This document shows positions 34,950-42,443 of a DNA stretch of 62,146 nucleotides, in pieces. Positions within the stretch are counted from its first letter, which is position 1. Each line of letters starts with the position of its first letter. The notes under the pieces are model-generated. The model worked only from the letters and a program-made list of their open reading frames with translations, was not told the origin of the DNA and made no database searches. This DNA comes from Acidovorax sp. NO-1 (lineage in GTDB: Bacteria; Pseudomonadota; Gammaproteobacteria; Burkholderiales; Burkholderiaceae_C): assembly GCF_000238595.1 (NCBI RefSeq), contig NZ_AGTS01000029.1:1-62146 (forward strand). Direction: 5' to 3'. The position numbers were made by a program, and so were the translations under genes.

Positions 34950-35840
34950 ATGACCGACCTTCTTTCGATTGCCCCGCGCGACAAGGCTGAAATCCTGGCC
35001 CAGGCGCTGCCCTACATCCGCAAGTTCCATGGCAAGACCATGGTCATCAAGTACGGCGGCAACGCCATGACCGACCCGGCCCTGCAGGCCGATTTTGCCG
35101 AGGATGTGGTGCTGCTCAAGCTGGTGGGCATGAACCCCGTGGTGGTGCACGGTGGCGGCCCGCAGATCGAGACGGCGCTCAACCGCCTGGGCAAGAAGGG
35201 CGAATTCATCCAGGGCATGCGCGTGACCGATGCCGAGACCATGGAGGTGGTCGAATGGGTGCTGGCCGGCGAGGTCCAGCAGGACATCGTGGGCCTGATC
35301 AACCAGGCCGGTGGCAAGGCGGTGGGCCTGACCGGGCGCGATGGCGGCATGATCCGCGCGCAGAAGCTCAAGATGGTGGACAGCAAGAATCCCGCCATCG
35401 AACACGACGTAGGCCAGGTGGGCGACATTGTTTCCATCGACCCGAGCGTGGTGAAGGCGCTGCAGGATGACGCCTTCATTCCGGTGATCAGCCCCATCGG
35501 TTTTGGCGAAAACAACGAGAGCTACAACATCAACGCCGACGTGGTGGCCAGCAAGCTCGCCACGGTGCTGCAGGCTGAAAAGCTCATGCTGCTGACCAAC
35601 ACGCCGGGCGTGCTGGACAAGGCAGGCAATCTGCTCACCGACCTGACTGCCCGCGAGATCGATGCCCTCTTTGCTGACGGCACCATTTCGGGTGGCATGC
35701 TGCCCAAGATTGCGGGCGCGCTGGATGCTGCCAAGGCGGGGGTGCATGCCGTGCACATCATCGACGGCCGGGTGCCGCATGCCATGCTGCTGGAAATCCT
35801 GACCGATCAGGCCTACGGCACCATGATCCGTAGTCATTGA
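34950..35840 (+). CDS. argB: acetylglutamate kinase
   Basis: Phosphorylates N-acetylglutamate in arginine biosynthesis. The 296-residue product has [26 protein letters not shown] and the ATP-site A-D-V-V-A-S-K-L-A. The N-terminal helix ([19 protein letters not shown]) is typical of the arginine-inhibited hexameric forms. The ATG at 34950 is chosen; an in-frame ATG at 34902 adds 16 residues without family likeness. It stands alone as a housekeeping gene that marks the end of the surface locus. Confidence 0.96.
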   Translation: MTDLLSIAPRDKAEILAQALPYIRKFHGKTMVIKYGGNAMTDPALQADFAEDVVLLKLVGMNPVVVHGGGPQIETALNRLGKKGEFIQGMRVTDAETMEVVEWVLAGEVQQDIVGLINQAGGKAVGLTGRDGGMIRAQKLKMVDSKNPAIEHDVGQVGDIVSIDPSVVKALQDDAFIPVISPIGFGENNESYNINADVVASKLATVLQAEKLMLLTNTPGVLDKAGNLLTDLTAREIDALFADGTISGGMLPKIAGALDAAKAGVHAVHIIDGRVPHAMLLEILTDQAYGTMIRSH

Positions 35841-35847
35841 TGAACAC

Positions 35848-35953
35848 CCCCCTGAGTCGCTGCGCGCCTTCCCCCCTCTCTTGCATTGCTGCGCAACGCG
35901 GAGGGGGGACACCGCCAGCGCGGCGGGGCTGCCCTTGCGCGGCGGTCGCTGGC
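35848..35953. repeat. two-hairpin GC-rich dispersed repeat
   Basis: Between argB and the response regulator. CCCCCCTC (35871-35878) pairs with GAGGGGGG (35901-35908), with TTGC/GCAA pairing inside; a second stem pairs GCCAGCG (35914-35920) with CGCTGGC (35947-35953). Similar stretches beginning CCCCTGAGTCGCTGCGCG are, from memory, frequent in Comamonadaceae genomes. It may act as a terminator for argB, but there is no T-run. Confidence 0.6.
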
Positions 35954-36032
35954 TTGGGTCGCGTGCAATGCAAGCGCTGTGCCTGTTGCATGGGCCGCAT
36001 CAATGCGACTCATTAGACGCAGAGGATGAACC

Positions 36033-36728
36033 ATGCGCCTGCTTTTGGTCGAAGACGACATCATGGTGGCCAGCGGCATCAAGCTGGGGCTCACGGACGC
36101 CGGTTATGCCGTGGACTGGGTGGGCAGCGGGGAGCGCGCGGAGGAGGTGTTGCGCGCTGAATCGTTCGACGCGGCGATCATCGACATCGGCCTGCCTGCC
36201 ATGGACGGGCTGGAGCTGACCCGCCGCCTGCGCCGCCCCGACATGGTGAGCCCGGCGATGCCGGTGCTGATCCTCACAGCGCGCGACGCGCTGCACGACC
36301 GCGTGCAGGGCCTGGACCTGGGGGCTGATGACTACATGGTGAAACCTTTCGAGCTGCCCGAGCTGCTGGCGCGGTTGCGTGCCCTGCTGCGCCGCTCGCA
36401 GGCCGCCACCACGGCGGTGCTGAACTTCGGGCCGCTGGAGCTGGACACGGCAGGCCGCCGTGCCAGCGTGCGCACCGCAGAGGGTGAACAGGTCATCGAA
36501 CTGGGCCCAAGGGAGTGGACGGTGCTCGAATACCTGCTCATCAACGCGCCCAAGCCTGCCAGCAAAGACAAGCTGCTGCAGGCGCTCACCGGCTGGGACA
36601 AGGAGATCACGCCCAACGCGGTCGAGGTGTATGTCTCGCGCCTGCGCGGCAAGCTGGAGCCTCATGGCGTGGCGCTGCGGTCCATCCGCGGCTTTGGCTA
36701 TCGGCTGGAGCTGCAGGCGGCTGCCTGA
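36033..36728 (+). CDS. OmpR-family response regulator (TctD/QseB-like)
   Basis: A 231-residue two-component regulator. Receiver domain: acidic pocket Glu7-Asp8-Asp9, phosphoacceptor Asp51 (AIIDIGLPAMDGLEL), Thr82 and Lys104. A winged-helix DNA-binding domain (~130-225) ends with VEVYVSRLRGKLEPHGV and IRGFGYRLE. The sensor kinase starts ~40 bp downstream, so the pair is an operon. The target genes are unknown; the TctD/QseB branch often controls carboxylate transport or envelope functions, but no transporter is adjacent here. Confidence 0.93.
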   Translation: MRLLLVEDDIMVASGIKLGLTDAGYAVDWVGSGERAEEVLRAESFDAAIIDIGLPAMDGLELTRRLRRPDMVSPAMPVLILTARDALHDRVQGLDLGADDYMVKPFELPELLARLRALLRRSQAATTAVLNFGPLELDTAGRRASVRTAEGEQVIELGPREWTVLEYLLINAPKPASKDKLLQALTGWDKEITPNAVEVYVSRLRGKLEPHGVALRSIRGFGYRLELQAAA

Positions 36729-36767
36729 ACCGGGCCCGGCAGGCTGCCCTCCATCCCGGTGACGCGC

Positions 36768-38267
36768 ATGACGAAGCTGGACCGCACCACCCCCTTCCAG
36801 CGGCCTGGGTTGCGCGCGATGACCTCCGATCTGCGCAACCGGTTGCTCCTGTTGCTGGTGCTGCCCCTGTTTGCCTTGGCTTTGGTGGGGGTGTGGCTGG
36901 ACTACCGCTCGGCCGACGAGGCCGCCGGGCGGCATGACCAGCGCCTGCTGCGCTTGCTCCCGGCGCTGGCCGATTCGGTGCTGGCGCCTTCGATCCGTGA
37001 CAGCGAGCCCCCGCTGTTGTTGCTGGCACCGCCGGTCGAGGACTTCCTGCGCCAGAACGCCGGGTTTGCTGCGTACAGCGTGCGCGACACCTCGGGCCGC
37101 CTGCTGCTGGGCGATGCCTGGGTCAACAGCGCGGTACCGGGCACACACGAGCCGGAGTTCCACAGCGCTGAATACGGCGGCGTGACCTACCGCGTGGCGG
37201 TGCAGCGCGGGCGAACCGGGGCGGGGGAGCTGGTGGTGGCGCTGGCCGACGGTTCCGACCCGCGCCAGCAATGGGCCCAGCAGCTGTTGCTGCGGGTGCT
37301 GTTGCCCAATCTGGTGCTGGTGGCCGCGGCGGCGCTGGCCATCCACTGGGCGGTGGGGCGTGCGTTCAAGCCGCTGGTGGACTTGGCCGAGGCGGTGGAG
37401 CACCGATCGCCGCGCGACCTGAGCCCCATCGACGAGGCCTCGTCCCCCGCCGAAGTGCGCCCGCTCGTGCATTCGCTCAACCGCCTGTTTGCGCTGGTCA
37501 ATGCCCAGGCCGAGGCGCAGCGCCGTTTCGTGGCCGATGCGGCCCACCAGCTGCGCACGCCGCTGGCCGGCCTGCAGTCGCAGGTCGAGGCCTGGGCCAT
37601 GATGGCCAAGGCGGCGGCACCGCCCCGGGTTGCGATTCCCAATTCTGATAGAAAAGTGCCTCCAGCGCATGACAGTAAAGCGCAAGGCGCTATTATTTTA
37701 GGAGTTGAGCAAATTGAAAAGCTGCGCAACGCCACGCGTCGCACATCGCAGCTCGCGCACCAGTTGCTGGCGCTGTCGCGCGCCGATGCGCGCAGCCTGG
37801 ACGCGCAGGCCCCCCAGCGCATAGACCTGAAAGACCTGTGCGAAACCCTGCTGGAAACGTTTCTCGACCCCGCCACGGGCAAGGGGCTGGACTTGGGCCT
37901 GGAAGTCGAGCCCGTGCACGTCACCGGCCACGGCTGGCTGCTGCGCGAACTGCTCTCCAACCTGGTGGACAACGCCATCAAATACACCCCGCCAGGGGGC
38001 GTGGTCACCATACGCTGCGGCATGCGCCAACGCGCGGGTACGCCCCGTGTGTTTCTGGCGGTAGAGGACGACGGCCCCGGCGTACCCGACGCCGAGCGTG
38101 GCCGGGTCATGCAACGCTTTTACCGGGTGCCCGGCACACTGGGCGAGGGCACAGGTCTGGGGCTCGCCATTGCCGACGAAATTGCGCGCGTGCACGGGGC
38201 ATCCCTCAAGTTGGGGGCTGGCGCGCATGGTCGGGGGCTGCTCGTAACGGTGCTGTTTGCAACGTAG
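36768..38267 (+). CDS. sensor histidine kinase (TctE/QseC-like) with repeat-derived insertion
   Basis: Partner of the regulator upstream, 499 residues from the ATG at 36768 (a GTG at 36759 is equally open). Two membrane spans (~26-45 and ~170-190) flank a periplasmic sensor (2CSK_N-like). The H-box FVADAAHQLRTPLAGLQSQ holds His260. The N-box LLSNLVDNAIKYTPPGG, G1 D-D-G-P-G-V and G2 GEGTGLGLAIADE follow. Between the two DHp helices sits an unusual ~25-residue, low-GC insertion (PNSDRKVPPAHDSKAQGA) encoded by a dispersed repeat (37641-37702). It keeps the frame, so the kinase may still work, but its DHp hairpin is altered. Confidence 0.91.
   Translation: MTKLDRTTPFQRPGLRAMTSDLRNRLLLLLVLPLFALALVGVWLDYRSADEAAGRHDQRLLRLLPALADSVLAPSIRDSEPPLLLLAPPVEDFLRQNAGFAAYSVRDTSGRLLLGDAWVNSAVPGTHEPEFHSAEYGGVTYRVAVQRGRTGAGELVVALADGSDPRQQWAQQLLLRVLLPNLVLVAAAALAIHWAVGRAFKPLVDLAEAVEHRSPRDLSPIDEASSPAEVRPLVHSLNRLFALVNAQAEAQRRFVADAAHQLRTPLAGLQSQVEAWAMMAKAAAPPRVAIPNSDRKVPPAHDSKAQGAIILGVEQIEKLRNATRRTSQLAHQLLALSRADARSLDAQAPQRIDLKDLCETLLETFLDPATGKGLDLGLEVEPVHVTGHGWLLRELLSNLVDNAIKYTPPGGVVTIRCGMRQRAGTPRVFLAVEDDGPGVPDAERGRVMQRFYRVPGTLGEGTGLGLAIADEIARVHGASLKLGAGAHGRGLLVTVLFAT
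37641..37702 (+). repeat. dispersed short palindromic repeat, copy B, inside the histidine kinase
   Basis: A 62-base AT-richer island in a GC-rich gene. It shares the shape of the other copies: GCGC-ATGACAGTA-AAGCGC and then GGCGCTATTATTTTA, matching the AAGCGC...GCTATT-T-run core of copies A, C and D with changes. It encodes about 21 residues in frame between the DHp helices. Confidence 0.7.
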
Positions 38268-38470
38268 CGGTCAGCGCGCAGCCGATACAAAGCAGTTCTT
38301 TGGGACGTGCCGGTGTGGCACGAGCCAGCGTGGGGACTGTTTGAACCCTGTGCGAGAATCATTTCCACACATGATTTACGCCCTGCCGCAGACCGGCGCA
38401 TGCCCTGTGGCGTGACGCCGGGCACAGGGCGCCACTGGCCGCATGGCCCCATCCCAGCCCCTGTTCCTGC

Positions 38471-39133
38471 ATGTCTGAACTTTTGCCCCTTCCAGAGCCA
38501 GCCAGTACCGACGATGTGGGTGAAACGCCCGCGGCACGCAAGCGGCCCAAGCCCGGCGAGCGGCGGGAGCAGATCCTGCAAGCGCTGGCGGCCATGCTGG
38601 AGCAGCCGGGGGCAGAGCGCATCACCACGGCCGCGCTGGCTGCACGCCTGTCGGTCAGCGAGGCGGCGCTGTACCGCCACTTTGCCAGCAAGGCGCAGAT
38701 GTTCGAGGGGCTGATCGACTTCATCGAGCAGACCGTGTTCACCCTGGTCCAGCAGATCACCGGCCGCGACGTGCCCGACCCGGACCAACCCGCCGAAGTC
38801 GGCAGGCGCCAGGCCGCACGCATCGTGGCGCTGCTGCTGCAGTTTGGCGAGCGCAACCCTGGCATGGTGCGGGTGATGGTGGGGGATGCGCTGGTGTTCG
38901 AGCACGAGCGCCTGCAGCAGCGCATGAACCAGTTTTTTGACCGCATCGAGTCCACCCTGCGCCAGTGTCTGCGTGCGGGGGCTGCGGGCTCTGCCACCCC
39001 CACGGTCGATGCCCAGGTGGCGGCCAGCGTGCTGGCGGCGTTTGCCGTGGGTCGCCTGCAGCGGTATGCGCGTTCGGGGTTCAAGCGCCTGCCCACTGAG
39101 CACCTGGACGCCAGCCTCGCGCTGATCCTGTAG
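38471..39133 (+). CDS. slmA: nucleoid occlusion factor SlmA (TetR fold)
   Basis: SlmA binds specific chromosomal sites and blocks FtsZ ring assembly over the nucleoid. The 220-residue product has an N-terminal extension (ending R-K-R-P-K-P-G-E-R-R-E-Q-I-L-Q), then the TetR helix-turn-helix ITTAALAARLSVSEAALYRH, followed by F-A-S-K-A-Q-M-F-E-G-L-I-D-F-I-E as in SlmA. The C-terminal part Q-R-Y-A-R-S-G-F-K-R-L-P-T-E is also SlmA-like. The location close to argB is common in beta-proteobacteria. It has no catalytic role and is unlikely to regulate the fatty-acid cluster nearby. Confidence 0.9.
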   Translation: MSELLPLPEPASTDDVGETPAARKRPKPGERREQILQALAAMLEQPGAERITTAALAARLSVSEAALYRHFASKAQMFEGLIDFIEQTVFTLVQQITGRDVPDPDQPAEVGRRQAARIVALLLQFGERNPGMVRVMVGDALVFEHERLQQRMNQFFDRIESTLRQCLRAGAAGSATPTVDAQVAASVLAAFAVGRLQRYARSGFKRLPTEHLDASLALIL

Positions 39134-39271
39134 CCAGGCGGCCGGGCAGGCCTGTCGCGGGCAGCTGCTGGCTGACCCATGGCGGGGTGGCGTGGCAACA
39201 ACGGTGGATTTTGGGCGGGCTCCCTATTTTTCCCGGGGGTTTTGGCGGGGGCGGAATTTGCTGCAAAATAG

Positions 39272-39285
39272 AACGAACGTTCGTT
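39272..39285. promoter_or_regulatory. perfect 14-bp palindrome AACGAACGTTCGTT, candidate TetR operator
   Basis: AACGAACGTTCGTT is identical to its reverse complement and lies 14 bp before the ATG of the TetR-type gene at 39299, inside an AT-richer stretch. The position is right for autorepression by that regulator; control of the beta-oxidation genes, 758 bp further on, would then follow through read-through. No second copy was noticed in the window. Confidence 0.65.
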
Positions 39286-39298
39286 TTTATTTGCCTGC

Positions 39299-40039
39299 AT
39301 GCCTCCCACCTCTTCCCCCAGCCCGGTCACCCGCATCCCGCGCGCTCGCAGCGGGACCGGCCGTGCCCTGCAAAAAGGCCAGCAAACCAAGGCCGCCATT
39401 GTCGAGGCCGCCTTGGGGCTGGCCACGCACATCGGGCTGGAGGGCTTGTCGATCGGGGCGCTGGCGGATGTCACGGGCATGAGCAAGTCGGGCGTGTTTG
39501 CCCACTTTGGCTCGCGCGAAGAGCTGCAGATCTCCGTCATCCGCGAATACCACACGCGCTTCGAGCAGGAGGTGTTCTACCCCGCCATGTCCGCCCCGCG
39601 CGGCCTGGCGCGCTTGTCGGCCATGTTCGACAACTGGATGAAGCGCACCTCCATCGAAATCGACTCGGGCTGCATCTACATCAGTGGTGCGGTCGAGTTT
39701 GATGACCGTACCGGCCCCGTGCGCGACGCACTGGCCAGCTCGGTACTGACCTGGCATGCCGCCATGCAGCGTGCCATAGAGCAGTGCAAAGGCCTGGGTG
39801 AGCTGCGTGCAGACACCAACGCCGAGCAGATGCTGTTCGAGATCCACGGCCTCATCCTGGCGCTGCACTATGAAGCACGGTTCCTGCAGACCCCCGGCTC
39901 CATGGGCCGCGCCGTGCAGGGCTTTCACAACATCCTGGCGCGTTACAGCGCCGGAGCGCAGGCTGCTGCCGCGCCGGCCGACCCGGCTGGCTCCCGGCGC
40001 CGCAAAGTTTCCACCCAAACCATCCCATCCAAGGAGTAA
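39299..40039 (+). CDS. TetR-family regulator of the beta-oxidation cluster
   Basis: A 246-residue TetR protein. The helix-turn-helix is LSIGALADVTGMSKSGVFAHFGSREEL (residues ~50-75), and the C-terminal ligand domain (F-Y-P-A-M-S-A-P-R-G-L-A-R-L) is of the TetR_C type seen in acyl-CoA-sensing regulators. A perfect palindrome just upstream is the likely site of autoregulation. It stops 4 bp before the first acyl-CoA dehydrogenase, so it is probably cotranscribed with the genes it controls. In beta-proteobacteria TetR regulators such as FadP/PsrA control fatty-acid degradation; which of these it is cannot be decided here. Confidence 0.88.
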   Translation: MPPTSSPSPVTRIPRARSGTGRALQKGQQTKAAIVEAALGLATHIGLEGLSIGALADVTGMSKSGVFAHFGSREELQISVIREYHTRFEQEVFYPAMSAPRGLARLSAMFDNWMKRTSIEIDSGCIYISGAVEFDDRTGPVRDALASSVLTWHAAMQRAIEQCKGLGELRADTNAEQMLFEIHGLILALHYEARFLQTPGSMGRAVQGFHNILARYSAGAQAAAAPADPAGSRRRKVSTQTIPSKE

Positions 40040-40043
40040 ACCC

Positions 40044-41840
40044 ATGCCTACCTATACGCCGCCCCTGCGCGACATGCAATTCGTCATGCACGAAGTGTTC
40101 AAGGTCAGTGATGAATTCAAGGCCTTGCCTGCCCATGCTGACGTGGATGTGGACACCATCAACGCGGTGATCGAGGAAGCCGGCAAGTTTGCTGCCGAAG
40201 TGGCCTTCCCGCTCAACATCAGCGGCGACACCGAAGGCTGCGTGCTCGACAAGGCGACCCACGAAGTGAAGACCCCCACGGGCTTCAAGGATGCCTACGC
40301 CAAGTACGTCGAAGGCGGCTGGGCGGCACTGAGCTGCGACCCGGCCTACGGTGGCCAGGGTCTGCCCTTCGTGCTGAACCAGTGCCTTTACGAGATGATG
40401 AACTCGGCCAACCAGGCCTGGACGATGTACCCCGGCCTGAGCCACGGCGCCTACGAAGCCCTGCACGCCCACGGCACCGACGCACAGAAGGCGCTGTACC
40501 TGCCCAAGCTGACCAGCGGCGAGTGGACCGGCACCATGTGCCTGACCGAACCCCACTGCGGTACCGACCTGGGCCTGCTGCGCACCAAGGCCGAACCCCA
40601 GGCCGACGGCACCTACAAGCTCACCGGCAACAAGATCTTCATCAGCGCGGGCGAGCACGACATGGCCGCCAACATCGTGCACCTGGTGCTGGCCCGCCTG
40701 CCCGATGCGCCCAAGGGCAGCAAGGGCATCAGCCTGTTTGTCGTGCCCAAGTTCCATGTCAAGGAAGACGGCTCGCTGGGCGAGCGCAACCCGATCTTCT
40801 GTACCGGCCTGGAACACAAGATGGGCATCCACGGTAACGCCACGGCGCAGATCGCGCTGGACGGCGCCATTGGCACCATGGTGGGCCAGCCCAACAAGGG
40901 CCTGGCCGCCATGTTCGTGATGATGAATGCCGCCCGCCTGGGCGTGGGCAACCAGTCGCTGGGCCTGACCGAGGTGGCCTACCAGAATGCGCTGGCCTAC
41001 GCCAAGGACCGTATCCAGATGCGTTCGCTCAGCGGCACCAAGGCCAAGGACAAGGATGCCGACCCGATCATCGTGCACCCCGATGTGCGCAAGATGCTGC
41101 TCACTGCCAAGGCGTATGCCGAGGGTGGCCGCGCGCTACAGATCTTCTGCACGCTGCTGCTGGACAAGGTGCACAGCCACCCCGATGAAAAGGTGCGCAA
41201 GGACTCCGAAGAACTCGTGGCCCTGCTCACCCCCATCGTGAAGGCCTTCATCACCGACAACGGCCACATTGCCACCAACTCGTGCATGCAGGTCTTCGGC
41301 GGCCACGGCTTCATCAAGGAGTGGGGCATGGAGCAGTACGTGCGGGACAACCGCATCAACATGATCTATGAAGGCACCAACACCATCCAGTCGCTGGACC
41401 TGCTGGGCCGCAAGGTGCTGGGCAACCAGGGCGCCACGCTGAAAAAGCTGGGCAAGCTGATCGGCCAGCTGGTGGAAGAAGAAGGCGTGAACGAGAAGAT
41501 GGCCGAGTTCATTAACCCGGTTGCGATGCTGGGCGACCAGATGACCAAGTTCACCACCGAGATCGGCTTCAAGGGCATGCAGAACCCCGACGAAGTGGGC
41601 GCTGCCGCCGTGGACTACCTGCGCGTGGCCGGCCACCTGGTGTTTGGCTACCTGTTTGCCCGCATGGCCCAGGTCGCCCTGCGCGAGATCGCCGCTGGCA
41701 ACACCGACCCCTTCTACGGCGCCAAGCTGCAGACGGCCCGCTTCTACTTCGCCAAGCTGTTCCCCGAAACCGCCACGCTGATGCGCACGGCGCGTGCCGG
41801 CAGCAAGGTGCTGATGGACACCGATCTGGCACTGGCCTGA
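40044..41840 (+). CDS. acyl-CoA dehydrogenase, long FadE/DmdC-like form
   Basis: FAD enzyme for the first oxidation step of beta-oxidation. At 598 residues it belongs to the long class with a C-terminal extension beyond the ~380-residue core. Core motifs: M-C-L-T-E-P-H-C-G-T-D-L-G-L, K-I-F-I-S-A-G-E-H-D, and the catalytic loop I-N-M-I-Y-E-G-T-N-T-I-Q-S-L with the Glu base. The Shine-Dalgarno AAGGAG at 40031-40036 fixes the ATG at 40044, although the frame is open upstream through the TetR gene. First structural gene of the fatty-acid cluster. Confidence 0.94.
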   Translation: MPTYTPPLRDMQFVMHEVFKVSDEFKALPAHADVDVDTINAVIEEAGKFAAEVAFPLNISGDTEGCVLDKATHEVKTPTGFKDAYAKYVEGGWAALSCDPAYGGQGLPFVLNQCLYEMMNSANQAWTMYPGLSHGAYEALHAHGTDAQKALYLPKLTSGEWTGTMCLTEPHCGTDLGLLRTKAEPQADGTYKLTGNKIFISAGEHDMAANIVHLVLARLPDAPKGSKGISLFVVPKFHVKEDGSLGERNPIFCTGLEHKMGIHGNATAQIALDGAIGTMVGQPNKGLAAMFVMMNAARLGVGNQSLGLTEVAYQNALAYAKDRIQMRSLSGTKAKDKDADPIIVHPDVRKMLLTAKAYAEGGRALQIFCTLLLDKVHSHPDEKVRKDSEELVALLTPIVKAFITDNGHIATNSCMQVFGGHGFIKEWGMEQYVRDNRINMIYEGTNTIQSLDLLGRKVLGNQGATLKKLGKLIGQLVEEEGVNEKMAEFINPVAMLGDQMTKFTTEIGFKGMQNPDEVGAAAVDYLRVAGHLVFGYLFARMAQVALREIAAGNTDPFYGAKLQTARFYFAKLFPETATLMRTARAGSKVLMDTDLALA

Positions 41841-41879
41841 TCAGTCATGGGTGCGGATTTCAAGTCTTTTTGCCACGGA

Positions 41880-41920
41880 GCGCTTATGTATAAAGCGGTA
41901 GCAGCTATTGTTTTGGTAGC
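41880..41920 (+). repeat. dispersed short palindromic repeat, copy C, overlapping the start of the DUF2147 gene
   Basis: This 41-base stretch matches copy D (49646-49686) at 35 of 41 positions by eye. Here GCGCTT (41880-41885) directly precedes the ATG, and the rest encodes the signal peptide core MYKAVAAIVLVA of the DUF2147 gene. Confidence 0.8.
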
Positions 41921-42323
41921 AAGTGCCTTGCCGGCCTGGGCGCAGATGACGCCCGAAGGCCTGTGGCGCAACGTCGACGACAAGACCGGTGAGGCCAAGG
42001 CCGAAATCCGCATCCGCGACATCGGCGGCGGCGTGCTGAACGGGGCGCTGGAAAAGCGCCTGACCAAAGACGCCAAGCCCGAGGATGTGTGCAATGAGTG
42101 CACGGACGACCGCAAGGGCAAGCCGCTGCTGGGGCTGGAGATCATCCGCGCCGCCAAGAAGGCCGAGGGCAAGGATGTGTGGGAAGGCGGCAAGATTCTC
42201 GACCCCGAGAACGGTCGCAACTACACCCTGCGCATGACCCCCATCGAGGGCGGCAAGAAGCTCGAAGTGCGGGGCTCTATCGGCCCCTTCGGTCGCACGC
42301 AGACCTGGATCCGCGTGCAGTAG
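41886..42323 (+). CDS. DUF2147 family exported protein
   Basis: A small exported protein, 145 residues from the ATG at 41886: signal peptide MYKAVAAIVLVASALPAWAQ, then PEGLWRNVDDKTGEAKAEIR, C-N-E-C-T-D-D-R-K-G-K-P-L-L-G-L-E-I, and GRNYTLRMTP / F-G-R-T-Q-T-W. DUF2147 proteins are periplasmic beta-barrels with unknown role; some are linked to envelope stress or fatty-acid genes. A longer start at 41847 would bury the signal peptide, so the ATG at 41886 is better. The start codon and the hydrophobic core lie inside a dispersed repeat (copy C), which is unusual. It sits between two beta-oxidation genes. Confidence 0.88.
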   Translation: MYKAVAAIVLVASALPAWAQMTPEGLWRNVDDKTGEAKAEIRIRDIGGGVLNGALEKRLTKDAKPEDVCNECTDDRKGKPLLGLEIIRAAKKAEGKDVWEGGKILDPENGRNYTLRMTPIEGGKKLEVRGSIGPFGRTQTWIRVQ

Positions 42324-42345
42324 CGCTGCTCGTCTTTCACAAAAC

Positions 42346-42421
42346 CCCGCTCGCCCTGAGCTTGTCGAAGGGCCTGGATGCAACCCCCTCGCCACGGCTT
42401 CGACAAGCTCAGCCCGAACGG
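42346..42421. repeat. inverted pair of the CTTCGACAAGCTCAGCCCGAACGG repeat
   Basis: CCCTGAGCTTGTCGAAG (42354-42370) faces CTTCGACAAGCTCAGCCCGAAC (42398-42419). The arms are near-complementary over 24 bases, so RNA from here can form a stem with a 27-base loop. The unit is a widespread proteobacterial REP-like motif and recurs at 46813-46885 and 57183-57242. Confidence 0.8.
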
Positions 42422-42443
42422 ATTGATTGAACCTATTCAAACC

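Noticed and set aside
34047..35912. 621-codon minus-strand frame across argB
   Set aside because: Antisense to WecA-like and argB genes, no recognisable domain.
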